This document shows positions 1-6,978 of a stretch of DNA of 16,950 nucleotides, piece by piece. Every line of letters begins with the position of its first letter. Position 1 is the stretch's first letter. Below the pieces are notes generated by a model. That model made no database searches, was not told the DNA's origin, and worked only from the letters and a program-made list of their open reading frames with translations. The translations under genes were made by a program, and so were the position numbers. Source of the stretch: JADHUC01 sp964617665 (GTDB lineage: Bacteria; Planctomycetota; Planctomycetia; Pirellulales; Pirellulaceae); contig CAZUAH010000293.1 in the NCBI GenBank assembly GCA_964617665.1, forward strand, positions 1-16,950, read 5' to 3'.

Positions 1-2
1 AC

Positions 3-380
3 GGCTCCGATGCCAAAACGACGGACGACAAGATCGAATTTCCATGTCCTCAGTGCAGTTTACCCGTACGCACGCCCGCATCCGCGGCCGGAAAGAAGGG
101 AAAATGTCCAAACTGCGGCGTGGTTGTGCAGATCCCGGCCAGGACGCCCGAGGCCCCCGATACCAAAGACAAACCGACTGGGAAGATCCAATTCCGTTGT
201 CCGGGCTGCCAGAAGATGCTGCGCACGCCTGCAGATGTCGCCGGTAAGAAGATCAAGTGCCCAAGCTGTAGCGCTGTGCTGAGCGTCCCATCGACGAGCA
301 AACAGAGGGAGGCACGGGAACGCGCAGCCGAGCATGACGCCGGTACTGGACGAGTCAATAGGCCTTGCGCCAGCGGATGA
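3..380 (+). CDS. Double zinc-ribbon protein, 5'-partial, probably the N-terminal part of the next reading frame
   Basis: This frame is open from the left edge and stops at a TGA at 378-380. It encodes two similar zinc-ribbon half-repeats. Each has a CPxC or CPGC pair, an RTPA(S/D)xAGKK linker and a second CPxC pair (cysteines encoded around 45-120 and 198-270). This pattern matches the short MJ0042-type zinc ribbons common at the N-termini of planctomycete membrane proteins. After the second ribbon (VLSVPSTSK) the frame becomes uninformative (REARERAAEHDAGTG) and stops, while the +1 frame begins a clear Asp/Pro repeat. I infer that the two are one gene broken by a one-base insertion between about 283 and 325. 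The true start lies upstream of the window. Zinc binding is inferred from the cysteines; the biological role is unknown. Confidence 0.72.
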   Translation, partial: GSDAKTTDDKIEFPCPQCSLPVRTPASAAGKKGKCPNCGVVVQIPARTPEAPDTKDKPTGKIQFRCPGCQKMLRTPADVAGKKIKCPSCSAVLSVPSTSKQREARERAAEHDAGTGRVNRPCASG

Positions 381-681
381 TGCGCCTGGCTTGGCCCCGC
401 TGGACGACGCGCCGAGTCTGGCTCCCATTGAGGACGTGCCAAGCCTGACGCCGGTTGACAAAACGCCAAGCCTGACTCCCCTGGACGACGTGCCGAGCTT
501 AACGCCGGTCGACGAATCGCCAGGACTCACGCCGGTTGACGACATCCCCGCCTTGTCGCCGTTCGAGACCGGCCCAACCCTGACTCCTCTGGAGGAAGTC
601 CCAAGCCTCGAACCGCAGGGAGCTTCCACGGGACTGGTGCCCTTGGAAACGCAGCCCAGCTTGACTCCCCTCGCAGACGAT
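328..681 (+). repeat. 27-bp degenerate tandem repeat coding for a 9-aa Asp/Pro unit
   Basis: About twelve to thirteen head-to-tail units of 27 bp encode the consensus P-S-L-T-P-L-D-D-V. Examples are PSLTPVDKT, PSLTPLDDV, PSLTPVDES and PGLTPVDDI. The Pro at unit positions 1 and 5 and the hydrophobic residue at position 3 are best kept. The acidic pair at positions 7-8 drifts in the last units (PQGAS, PLETQ). The array is acidic and proline-rich, so it is probably an extended linker between the zinc ribbons and the membrane domain. Confidence 0.85.
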
Positions 682-1257
682 CCCCTGGCTGGTGCCGCCG
701 CCTATCAAGGCAGCGCGCCCGCAACGTCGCCATCCGCGGGCGGCCTCGCTCCAAATCCCTTTGGGGACAATCTCGGCCCTGCTTCAGCACCGGGGGGCAT
801 GGCGGTTAATCCCTATCAGTCGCCCGCACTGGCTCAGACAGGGTATGGGCCACAGCAACCCAAGCCCTTCAACGAGGCAATCGTCGTTGCTCCGGCGATC
901 GCGATGATGGTCGTTGCGGGGCTGAACTGTCTTGTGACGATACCTTACCTGATTTTCAACATGGTGGAAGCACTTGCCATGGGCAAGGCAATGCAGGGTG
1001 AGGATGAGGCGTTTATCGCTGGATACGTTTTTGGCAGCGTCGTGGTCTCGGTGATCCTCTGCGTGGTCGTCCTGGCCGTCTATGTGCTCACGTTCATCGG
1101 CGCTTGGAAGATGAAAAAAATGGAGGGCTATGGTTTAGCTATCACAGCCTCCATACTCATGATGCTGCCGTGCACCTTCTGCTGGAGTGGCCTGCCGTTC
1201 GGCATATGGGCTCTGGTCGTGTTGTGCCTGCAAGATGTACGACAGGCGTTCAGGTGA
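334..1257 (+). CDS. Asp/Pro-repeat membrane protein, probable C-terminal part of the zinc-ribbon protein
   Basis: The frame encodes 307 residues. Residues 9-116 are about twelve copies of a 9-residue unit close to PSLTPLDDV. A Gly/Pro/Ala-rich linker follows to about residue 180. The C-terminal part is hydrophobic, with likely membrane segments at about 183-210, 228-257 and 267-300, ending GIWALVVLCLQDVRQAFR. Planctomycete genomes carry many proteins with this order: zinc ribbon, disordered linker, small membrane domain with a GAWKMKKMEGYGLA-type loop. Their function is not known to me. The ATG at 334 is probably not the real start. The repeat pattern already begins just upstream (QPSMTP, from about 322), and the preceding +3 frame holds the zinc ribbons, so this is probably the second half of a frameshifted gene. 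It converges on thiG, with 80 bp between the stop codons and no obvious terminator. Confidence 0.82.
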   Translation: MTPVLDESIGLAPADDAPGLAPLDDAPSLAPIEDVPSLTPVDKTPSLTPLDDVPSLTPVDESPGLTPVDDIPALSPFETGPTLTPLEEVPSLEPQGASTGLVPLETQPSLTPLADDPLAGAAAYQGSAPATSPSAGGLAPNPFGDNLGPASAPGGMAVNPYQSPALAQTGYGPQQPKPFNEAIVVAPAIAMMVVAGLNCLVTIPYLIFNMVEALAMGKAMQGEDEAFIAGYVFGSVVVSVILCVVVLAVYVLTFIGAWKMKKMEGYGLAITASILMMLPCTFCWSGLPFGIWALVVLCLQDVRQAFR

Positions 1258-1337
1258 GCAAGCGCTGCAATCGCACCCGAGACGAATGTTCGGTCCGTCG
1301 CCGTATTTGGACAGAAGTGCCCGACTCACCCTTGCGT

Positions 1338-2183
1338 CTACTCGCCAATCACGCCTTCCATGGGGCTGCTGGCTGTGGCGTACAAGCGGCGCGGTATCCG
1401 TCCGGAGAGATAGGCCAACCGGCCCGCTTCGACACCCGCTTTCATGGCTCGAGCCATACCCAACGGATCGCGGGCGTGGGCCACGGCCGTGTTCAACAGA
1501 ACACCATCCACGCCCAATTCCATGGCAGCCGTCACGTCGCTGGCAGTTCCAACGCCTGCATCTACGATCACCGGATAGTCGGGATCGTCTTCCTTCAGAT
1601 ACTCGAGGCAGATGCGGATGCTGCTGCTGTTCAGAATGCCCTGACCTGACCCGATTGGGCTGCCAGCCGGCATGACGGATACGGCGCCCGCTTCCTTTAG
1701 TCGGCGAGCTGTCACCGGGTCGTCGGTGGTGTAAACGAGGACCTGAAAACCCTCGGCCACCAATGTCTCCGTCGCCTCGACGGTCGCCACAGGGTCGGGG
1801 AGTAGTGTCTTCTTGTCAGCCAGCACTTCTAATTTGACCCAATCGGCACCGGGGTTTTCCAGGCCGAGCAGGATCTCGCGGCCCAATCGCGCGGTACGAA
1901 CGGCTTCTTCTGCATTGAAGCAACCCGCCGTGTTTGGCAGTAGCGTGTACCGTTCCGTGTCGATGTAGTCCAGGATGTTTCGGCCTTCGCCGTCAACGAG
2001 TCGTTCGCGACGCACAGCCACGGTGATGCAGTCCGTGCCGGACAGCGCGAGTGCTTGCTGCATGATTTCGAACGTCTCGTATTTGCCCGTGCCGACGATC
2101 AGCCGGCTGTGCAGTGTGTGGTTGCCGATTCGGATGATGTCCTGAGTATCCTCGGGCTGTTGACCTACAGCATCGGTTGCCAT
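1338..2183 (-). CDS. thiG: Thiazole synthase ThiG
   Basis: ThiG condenses 1-deoxy-D-xylulose 5-phosphate, dehydroglycine (or an equivalent) and the ThiS thiocarboxylate into the thiazole phosphate of thiamine, in the cytoplasm. The 281-residue product shows the whole (beta/alpha)8 family pattern: LIVGTGKY near residue 28, the TVAVRRE strand, ENPGADWVKLEV with the DXP imine lysine at K117, LVYTTDDPVTARRLKEAG, the phosphate-binding PAGSPIGSGQGI loop, and VDAGVGTASD followed by GVLLNTAVAHA. About 15 extra N-terminal residues precede the core (IIRIGNHTLHSRL). The ATG at 2183 is supported by a strong GGAGGAGG ribosome binding site 10 nt upstream. It follows thiS by 6 nt, so the two are clearly one operon with linked translation. 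Confidence 0.97.
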   Translation of the reverse strand: MATDAVGQQPEDTQDIIRIGNHTLHSRLIVGTGKYETFEIMQQALALSGTDCITVAVRRERLVDGEGRNILDYIDTERYTLLPNTAGCFNAEEAVRTARLGREILLGLENPGADWVKLEVLADKKTLLPDPVATVEATETLVAEGFQVLVYTTDDPVTARRLKEAGAVSVMPAGSPIGSGQGILNSSSIRICLEYLKEDDPDYPVIVDAGVGTASDVTAAMELGVDGVLLNTAVAHARDPLGMARAMKAGVEAGRLAYLSGRIPRRLYATASSPMEGVIGE

Positions 2184-2189
2184 GATGCG

Positions 2190-2390
2190 TTAACCTCCTC
2201 CTACCAGCGTCACAATTTCCACTCGATCACCTTCGTTGAGCGCACATTCAGCATGGTGCGTTCTCGGAACCAAGTCCATGTTCACTTCGATCGCCACGTT
2301 GCGCGGTTCCAGTTGCAGTTGCTGCAGCAATGCGGCAAGAGTGATGCCGTCTTCCACGTCGCGTTGCTCGCCGTTCAGTACGATCTTCAT
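2190..2390 (-). CDS. thiS: Sulfur carrier protein ThiS
   Basis: ThiS is a small ubiquitin-fold protein. Its C-terminal glycine is adenylated and turned into a thiocarboxylate that gives sulfur to ThiG. The 66-residue product begins MKIVLNGEQRDV, contains TLAALLQQLQLEPRNVAIEVN, and ends GDRVEIVTLVGGG, which matches the family length and the required Gly-Gly end. An upstream GTG/TTG-type extension to 2495 exists but would add 35 basic residues with no family support, so I use the ATG at 2388-2390. No clear Shine-Dalgarno sequence precedes this ATG; the upstream 14 nt are a T-rich tail directly after a GC-rich hairpin. I looked for a TPP riboswitch upstream and saw none of its conserved core. 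The adenylyltransferase (ThiF) is not in the window. Confidence 0.93.
   Translation of the reverse strand: MKIVLNGEQRDVEDGITLAALLQQLQLEPRNVAIEVNMDLVPRTHHAECALNEGDRVEIVTLVGGG
2194..2201 (-). promoter_or_regulatory. thiG ribosome binding site inside the thiS 3' end
   Basis: The minus strand reads GGAGGAGG here, 10 nt before the thiG ATG. The same bases are the last Gly codons of ThiS (GGA GGA GGT, then TAA). The site therefore ties translation of thiG to the end of thiS. Confidence 0.8.
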
Positions 2391-2404
2391 CTTCAAATAA
2401 ACAA

Positions 2405-2425
2405 GCCGCCGGAAAACCCGGCGGC
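2405..2425 (-). terminator. GC-rich hairpin with T-rich flanks between the unknown gene and thiS
   Basis: This is a perfect 8-bp inverted repeat (GCCGCCGG / CCGGCGGC) around a 5-nt loop. On the minus strand it is followed by TTGTTTATTT, and on the plus strand by GTTTTG, so it looks like an intrinsic terminator, perhaps acting both ways. It lies 73 bp past the stop of the upstream minus-strand gene, which fits a terminator for that gene. It also ends only 14 nt before the thiS ATG, so either thiS depends on read-through or the hairpin acts on thiS initiation. Confidence 0.65.
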
Positions 2426-2498
2426 GTTTTGTGGGGTGCGTCTCGCGCACGAGAGTCTGAATCTGGACGCAAAACCGTTCCGGTGCGTAGAGCACGCC

Positions 2499-3074
2499 TT
2501 ACGGATCCCGAACCGCTATCTCCCTGGCCTTCCCGACACCCAGAAGTGTAAACGTGCCTTGCTGCGGCGCGCCACCTCGGTACATCGTCCGGTTAAACAT
2601 AATCGTGTAAGCAGCAAAGTTACCCGTGTTGGCGTCGGCCACATAGACAACACACCCGGCCGGCGTGTTAGCCGCTGCGCCTCGCGTGAAATTCGCCACT
2701 CCTGTTACCATCACGTAGTCGGGATTTTTGCCTGCTTGCACACCCAAATCGGCAATGACATTGTATGTGAACAAGCCACCAAACTGCCCCTGCCTGTGCG
2801 GATAGATCACCCGACACTGCAGTTGGCCGGTCAGGAAATCCAACAGGAATAGACCTTCTACGTCGGAGTCAACCGGGCCAGTTGCCATAGCGAATGTCTC
2901 GCCGCCGTGCGAAGCAGTGGCGTTTAAGACGGTCTCGGGCATTGTCAGCCCAGCCTGTTGCTGATGCCCCACGCCAACAAGCGTGCCGATCATCATTCCG
3001 ACGCCGACAAGCAGTCCCATGGCTAAACCAACAACTAGCATCAACTTAGGGCGACTAGTGAGCTTTCTAAACAT
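2499..3074 (-). CDS. Membrane-anchored conserved hypothetical protein
   Basis: The product has 191 residues. Residues 11-36 form a Gly/Val/Met-rich membrane segment (LMLVVGLAMGLLVGVGMM) after a short basic N-terminus, so the rest is probably exposed outside the cytoplasm. The soluble part has short beta-like stretches such as GLFLLDFLTGQLQCRVIY (about 74-91), DYVMVTGVANFTRG and GCVVYVADANTGNFAAYTIMFN. Phrases like FLLDFLTGQL and VYVADANTG recall quinoprotein or beta-propeller blades, but only about two are present, so I do not assign a fold. I do not recognise the family with certainty; it resembles planctomycete-specific hypothetical proteins. The start has an AAGGA-like site about 10 nt upstream. 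A REP-like inverted repeat and the 3' end of rseP lie upstream, and a terminator-like hairpin lies downstream. Confidence 0.75.
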   Translation of the reverse strand: MFRKLTSRPKLMLVVGLAMGLLVGVGMMIGTLVGVGHQQQAGLTMPETVLNATASHGGETFAMATGPVDSDVEGLFLLDFLTGQLQCRVIYPHRQGQFGGLFTYNVIADLGVQAGKNPDYVMVTGVANFTRGAAANTPAGCVVYVADANTGNFAAYTIMFNRTMYRGGAPQQGTFTLLGVGKAREIAVRDP

Positions 3075-3116
3075 CGCTGGAGTTCCTTTAGTTAAGGAGG
3101 GTTAGACGCAGGTTCA

Positions 3117-3193
3117 GGAAAAAGGGGACAGGTCCAATTTGTGCGAAGCACCCTTCGGGCCGTTCCGGCAAATTGGACCTGCCCCCTTTTTCC
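3117..3193. repeat. REP-like inverted repeat with 25-bp arms
   Basis: The left arm at 3117-3141 and right arm at 3169-3193 are inverted copies that match at 24 of 25 positions. The core of each arm reads GGGGACAGGTCCAATTTG or its complement. The 27-nt centre contains a smaller CGAA...TTCG hairpin. Sequences with a GGGGACAGGTCCAATTT core are known to me as dispersed REP-type palindromes linked to REP-associated tyrosine transposases; that link is from general knowledge, not shown here. It sits in the 195-bp gap between rseP and the downstream minus-strand gene, where it could also end or protect the rseP transcript. Confidence 0.75.
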
Positions 3194-3232
3194 GCGGTTG
3201 GCCCTGCCCCATGCACGTCTGGGAGTAATTCT

Positions 3233-3249
3233 AGGTTGACCGCCAACCT
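3233..3249 (-). terminator. Weak hairpin downstream of rseP
   Basis: AGGTTG and CAACCT form a 6-bp inverted repeat around a 5-nt loop, 20 bp past the rseP stop codon. There is no proper T-tract, so termination here is only a possibility. Confidence 0.2.
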
Positions 3250-3269
3250 CAAGCAACCGGACCCAGCCC

Positions 3270-5522
3270 CTACAGCCTTCTGAGCCAATCAATGTCCATG
3301 GCGATCACGAACACCATCAAGCTAAGCAGGCACCCAACGCCAATCAGTGTGAGCGTGATTTGCAGACGCTCGTCGACCGGCTTGCCGCGGATGCCTTCGG
3401 CTGCCAGGAATACCATATGCCCCCCATCCAGGGCCGGAATCGGCAAGAAGTTCAAAACAGCAAGGTTGGCGCTAAGGAAAGTCAAGAAAATCAACAATCG
3501 CGGAATACCTTCGGACGCCTCGGCACCAGCCACCGCCGCGATCTTGATGGGGCCACCCAACTGTGTCATCGCGATCTTACCCGTCACCAGCCGTTTTAGT
3601 ACAATCAGTACTTGCGTTAGAGTTTCCTTCGTTTCTCGCGCTCCCAGCCGGATTGCTTCGCCCCAGGATTCGGCCGTACGGACTTCGCTTAGCTGCGCCA
3701 AGTTCAGCCCGCGGTCGGCTAGAAACCACTCGTCCGACTCGACGGGCGTCAGCGTCGCCTCGTGTTCGGCACCACCACGTCGATAGGTGACTTTCAGGGC
3801 CATCCCTGGTACGGATACCTGCAACGCCGAATGGACGTAATGCCAGTTCTGCTTGTCTTTGGCCAGTTCGAGTTCTTCGTCGTAGGTGCTCCCCAGTAAC
3901 TCCTCGACCTCCTCTTGTTTCTTCTTGTCCATCACGACGAACTGAACTCGCACGATTTCGTCATCCGGCTGCAAGCCTGCTTTGGCGGCTGGCGTGTCTG
4001 GCTCAACCGCCTGGACCTTGTTTTCGAGCGGGAATGCGACTCCTAACGCTTCCAGCGAGACCACCGATCCGGGGCCAAATCGGTCTTCGAATGCTGCCGG
4101 AAGTTGCGGTGTGACTTGCAGGACAACAGGCTCCTCGGCTCCCTTGCGTTTGACGGCGACCTCGATCTGTTTGCCGACCATCCCAAGCAGACGCTGCGAG
4201 AGCGTTGTCGGATTGCCTACGTCCTCGCCAGCGATGGAGGTGATCACATCGCCCGCTTGGAAGCCTGCCTGATCGGCGGGAGTGCCCTTTCGGACGGCGA
4301 CTATCGGCCCCATGGTCATCGACAGCCCTACAACGCGCATTTTGGCCGGCGGCAAGGTCACGTCAAACTCTTCGGTTGACGCCTCGCCACCGCTCGCTTC
4401 GGCATCCTTGCTGCGGCGAAGCACAGTCAAGGTCAGCGGTTCAGTCATAGTCTGAGCCAAGACGGCTTCCAGGCAATGTGCGGGGATCTCACCCGTCTGT
4501 TCGTTTCGTGGCAAACTCTCGCCGCCGGCCGCGATGACCTCATCTCCGCCCTTGAGTCGCTTGTACACCTCGTCATCAAATCGATGTTTGTCTACGGGCC
4601 GTCCTTGGCTCAGCTTTGCCGTATCGGGCGGCCTGACGCCTACGGTCGCTCGTTTTGTGGAGCCCCCTTTGAGTCGATCCGTCGGTCGCAAGCTGACCCA
4701 TTCAGAACTGCTTTCGCCACGACGACGGACCAGAAACTCCATCGTGTTGTCGCGGTCGTTGAGCATGATGTTCGGCAATAGATCCTTGTAGAACCTCAGT
4801 TGCTCGTCTGATTGTCCATCGCGACCGATCTGAAGGAACTTGTCGTCGGGATTGAGTCCGCAGGTCCACGCGGGAGATCCGGGTGCCGTACCGCCGACAA
4901 TGCATGGCGTGTAGCTCACCCCCATACGATACGCAATCGCGGCAAAAACAATGGCAAAGACCAGATTCATGATCACCCCGGCCGAGATGATGATCATTCG
5001 TTGCCAAACGGGGCGGGCGGGATAGCTGCGAGGATCAAGCTCGAAATTCTCCTCCTGGTCGCATGCATCCTTGTTTACTGCATTCGCACCATTACCGGTA
5101 TCCCCGGACGCTTCGGGATGGTCGCTCGAGCTGTCGACCGACGTGGCGACTTCTGGCTGTTCCACCGACTCGCCCTCTTTCTTGCGAACCTTGATTCGTT
5201 CGTTCTCTTCCGCTTGGCGTTTCGGGTTATCGTCCTGTCCCAACATCTTCACGTAACCGCCCAAAGGCAGAATGCCTACGCCGTATTCCGTTTCACCCCA
5301 GCGAAACTTGCACAAGGCAGATGGCAGCGCAATGGGGCCAATCTTGATCGGGATATCGAAGCCGATGTAGAACTTCTCGCATTTCACACCGCACGCCTTG
5401 GCAGCCACGAAGTGGCCAAGTTCGTGTACAAAAATCACTAGGCCCAAGCCAGCGGCGACTTTCAGAATTATCCACAGCGTCGCCATGACGCCGCTCATAT
5501 CAGCAATCAACCACAACTCCAC
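3270..5522 (-). CDS. rseP: RseP-type site-2 zinc metalloprotease, extended with extra PDZ-like domains
   Basis: This is an integral-membrane protease of the M50 family that cuts membrane segments, classically anti-sigma factors after a first cut outside. The zinc motif HELGH is at residues 33-37 in the first membrane segment. The second conserved motif, NFLPIPALDGGH, is at 691-702 with D699 as the expected third ligand. The ETEYGVGILPLGGYVKMLG loop is at 77-95. At 750 residues it is much longer than the usual 420-470. Extra length comes from an acidic, low-complexity insert (about 97-165) and from PDZ-like regions at roughly 205-280, 318-395, 405-475 and 500-590; the third (GTPADQAGFQAGDVI) and fourth (DTPAAKAGLQPDDEI) are clear, the first two weaker. 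The start is a GTG with GGAAGGAG 8 nt upstream. It overlaps the end of dxr by 16 nt, so the two are co-transcribed. Confidence 0.96.
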   Translation of the reverse strand: MELWLIADMSGVMATLWIILKVAAGLGLVIFVHELGHFVAAKACGVKCEKFYIGFDIPIKIGPIALPSALCKFRWGETEYGVGILPLGGYVKMLGQDDNPKRQAEENERIKVRKKEGESVEQPEVATSVDSSSDHPEASGDTGNGANAVNKDACDQEENFELDPRSYPARPVWQRMIIISAGVIMNLVFAIVFAAIAYRMGVSYTPCIVGGTAPGSPAWTCGLNPDDKFLQIGRDGQSDEQLRFYKDLLPNIMLNDRDNTMEFLVRRRGESSSEWVSLRPTDRLKGGSTKRATVGVRPPDTAKLSQGRPVDKHRFDDEVYKRLKGGDEVIAAGGESLPRNEQTGEIPAHCLEAVLAQTMTEPLTLTVLRRSKDAEASGGEASTEEFDVTLPPAKMRVVGLSMTMGPIVAVRKGTPADQAGFQAGDVITSIAGEDVGNPTTLSQRLLGMVGKQIEVAVKRKGAEEPVVLQVTPQLPAAFEDRFGPGSVVSLEALGVAFPLENKVQAVEPDTPAAKAGLQPDDEIVRVQFVVMDKKKQEEVEELLGSTYDEELELAKDKQNWHYVHSALQVSVPGMALKVTYRRGGAEHEATLTPVESDEWFLADRGLNLAQLSEVRTAESWGEAIRLGARETKETLTQVLIVLKRLVTGKIAMTQLGGPIKIAAVAGAEASEGIPRLLIFLTFLSANLAVLNFLPIPALDGGHMVFLAAEGIRGKPVDERLQITLTLIGVGCLLSLMVFVIAMDIDWLRRL

Positions 5523-6670
5523 GTCTGTGTCTCCTTCCTGGCCCAGGCATCAAGCTCTAACAACTGTGAGAGCGTCGGGCTAGGGTCAAAATCGTGATTA
5601 TCCAGTACCGCTCGACAAGCCGGCACGATATCCATGAATCGTAGCTGACCGTCCAGGAATCGGGCAACCGCTGCTTCGTTTGCAGCATTCAGAACCGCTC
5701 CCGCGGTACCGCCGCGTCGCGCGACCTCGTGCCCCAGGGTCAGCGCCGGAAAACGATCCTCGTCCGGGGGAAAAAAATCGAGCGACAAAGCCTTCTCAAG
5801 ATCCAATTTCGCCGCTGGGCATTCCCAACGTTCAGGATAACTCAGCGCATATTGAATCGGCAACTTCATATCCGGAGGACTCAATTGAGCCAATATCGAT
5901 CCATCTTTGAATTCTACCATCGAGTGAACTACGGACTGGGGATGTATCACCACGTCGACCTGTTCCGGCGGGATGTTGAACAGCCAACTTGCTTCGATGA
6001 TCTCCAGTGCCTTGTTCATCATCGTCGCGGAATCCACCGTGATTTTCGGGCCCATGTCCCAAGTTGGATGAGCCAACGCTTCATCGACCGTCACGTTCTC
6101 CAATTGCTCGCGAGTCGCGTCGCGAAACGGGCCGCCACTGGCGGTCAACACGATGCGTTTCAGATCTTCGCGGCGACCGGCCTGTAGAGCTTGAAAAACG
6201 GCGCTATGCTCGCTGTCGACCGGAAGCACCGTTGCCCCGCATTCACTCGCTCGCTGCATCACGAGCGGACCGGCCATTACCAGTGTTTCCTTGTTGGCCA
6301 GGGCTACCGTTTTCCCCTCATTCACAGCCGCCCACGTCCCGGTTAGGCCGGCGCTTCCAACAATGGCCGTCACAACTATGTCCACGTCGTCGTGGGAAGC
6401 CACCGACTCGATCCCAGCCGGGCCCACCAACAGTTCCGTTTCGGTAGGTAAGCCGCTCCAGTCAAACTGACTTGCGGTTTGGCGGTCACTCGCCACCGCC
6501 CAGCGTGGATGCACTGTGGAAGCCTGCTCAAGAAGCTTGCTGCAACTGCTGTGGGCAGTTAATCCCAACACGCGCAATTGTCCATCGGAAGCTGCCACCA
6601 CTTCCAATGTGCTGCGACCGATACTACCGGTCGAGCCGAGTATTACTATGTTACGGGCCCGGCAACTCAT
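5507..6670 (-). CDS. dxr: 1-deoxy-D-xylulose 5-phosphate reductoisomerase
   Basis: Dxr converts DXP to 2-C-methyl-D-erythritol 4-phosphate with NADPH, the committed step of the MEP isoprenoid pathway. From the ATG at 6670 the product has 387 residues, normal for the family. The NADPH loop GSTGSIG is at 12-18, NKETLVMAG at 126-134, the metal-binding VDSEHSAVFQ with D152 and E154 at 151-160, LTASGGPFRD at 175-184, HPTWDMGPKITVDSATMMNK at 201-220 followed by E223, and HPQSVVHSMVEF at 243-254. The frame continues upstream to a GTG at 6733, adding 21 residues, but these have no family counterpart, so I prefer the ATG. Neither start has a strong ribosome binding site. dxr leads an operon with rseP, an order also seen around these genes in many bacteria, and it faces ftsH divergently. 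Confidence 0.96.
   Translation of the reverse strand: MSCRARNIVILGSTGSIGRSTLEVVAASDGQLRVLGLTAHSSCSKLLEQASTVHPRWAVASDRQTASQFDWSGLPTETELLVGPAGIESVASHDDVDIVVTAIVGSAGLTGTWAAVNEGKTVALANKETLVMAGPLVMQRASECGATVLPVDSEHSAVFQALQAGRREDLKRIVLTASGGPFRDATREQLENVTVDEALAHPTWDMGPKITVDSATMMNKALEIIEASWLFNIPPEQVDVVIHPQSVVHSMVEFKDGSILAQLSPPDMKLPIQYALSYPERWECPAAKLDLEKALSLDFFPPDEDRFPALTLGHEVARRGGTAGAVLNAANEAAVARFLDGQLRFMDIVPACRAVLDNHDFDPSPTLSQLLELDAWARKETQTWSCG
5531..5538 (-). promoter_or_regulatory. rseP ribosome binding site within the dxr 3' end
   Basis: The minus strand reads GGAAGGAG here, exactly 8 nt before the GTG at 5520-5522. This decides the rseP start in favour of GTG over the internal ATGs at codons 9 and 13. 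The site lies inside the last codons of dxr. Confidence 0.8.
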
Positions 6671-6978
6671 GCGGTACAATGCGCGATATGCAAACTGGGA
6701 AGGTGGGGCAAACAACGGTTGTCGGCGAGGCACCTGCTTACAACAATACTTTACGAACCCCTGGAGGTTTCACGTCGTCTCCAGCACAACCGTGCTTTCC
6801 GTCGTCATAAATACAATCTGTGTATAGACTTCTGGTGAGCAGGGCATTCTAGACGTGCCTCGCAAGACGGACAACCCTGATTGCCGATCGATCTGAATTG
6901 ATGACATTGTGCTACAGTTGGAGAAGCAATATCGCCAAACAATGCTGGTAGCGTCCAAGGTGACTGAGGGAATGCAAT
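6671..6978. promoter_or_regulatory. Divergent dxr / ftsH intergenic region
   Basis: These 308 bp must hold the promoters for the dxr-rseP operon (leftward) and ftsH (rightward). It is more AT-rich than the flanking genes, especially 6800-6840 and 6885-6960. I could not pick out a confident -35/-10 pair on either strand. A short hairpin (AGCAC-AACC-GTGCT) lies at 6783-6796. I saw no CIRCE element. A GTG-started extension of dxr would use 6671-6733. Confidence 0.45.
6966..6972 (+). promoter_or_regulatory. ftsH ribosome binding site
   Basis: GAGGGAA ends 6 nt before the ATG at 6979 and supports that start. Confidence 0.65.

Noticed and set aside
2391..2495. 101-residue form of ThiS
   Set aside because: The added basic N-terminus is read through the hairpin and is not found in ThiS proteins, which are about 65 residues.
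2391..2500. TPP riboswitch upstream of thiS
   Set aside because: The conserved CUGAGA and the ACCUGAUCUGGAUAAUGCC-type core are not present on the minus strand here.
3088..3292. Two overlapping 66-codon minus-strand frames
   Set aside because: They run through the inverted repeat and differ only by frame; repeat sequence explains the lack of stops.
6671..6733. Longer Dxr starting at the GTG at 6733
   Set aside because: The extra 21 residues have no counterpart in the family, which normally begins a few residues before the GSTGSIG loop; kept only as an alternative.
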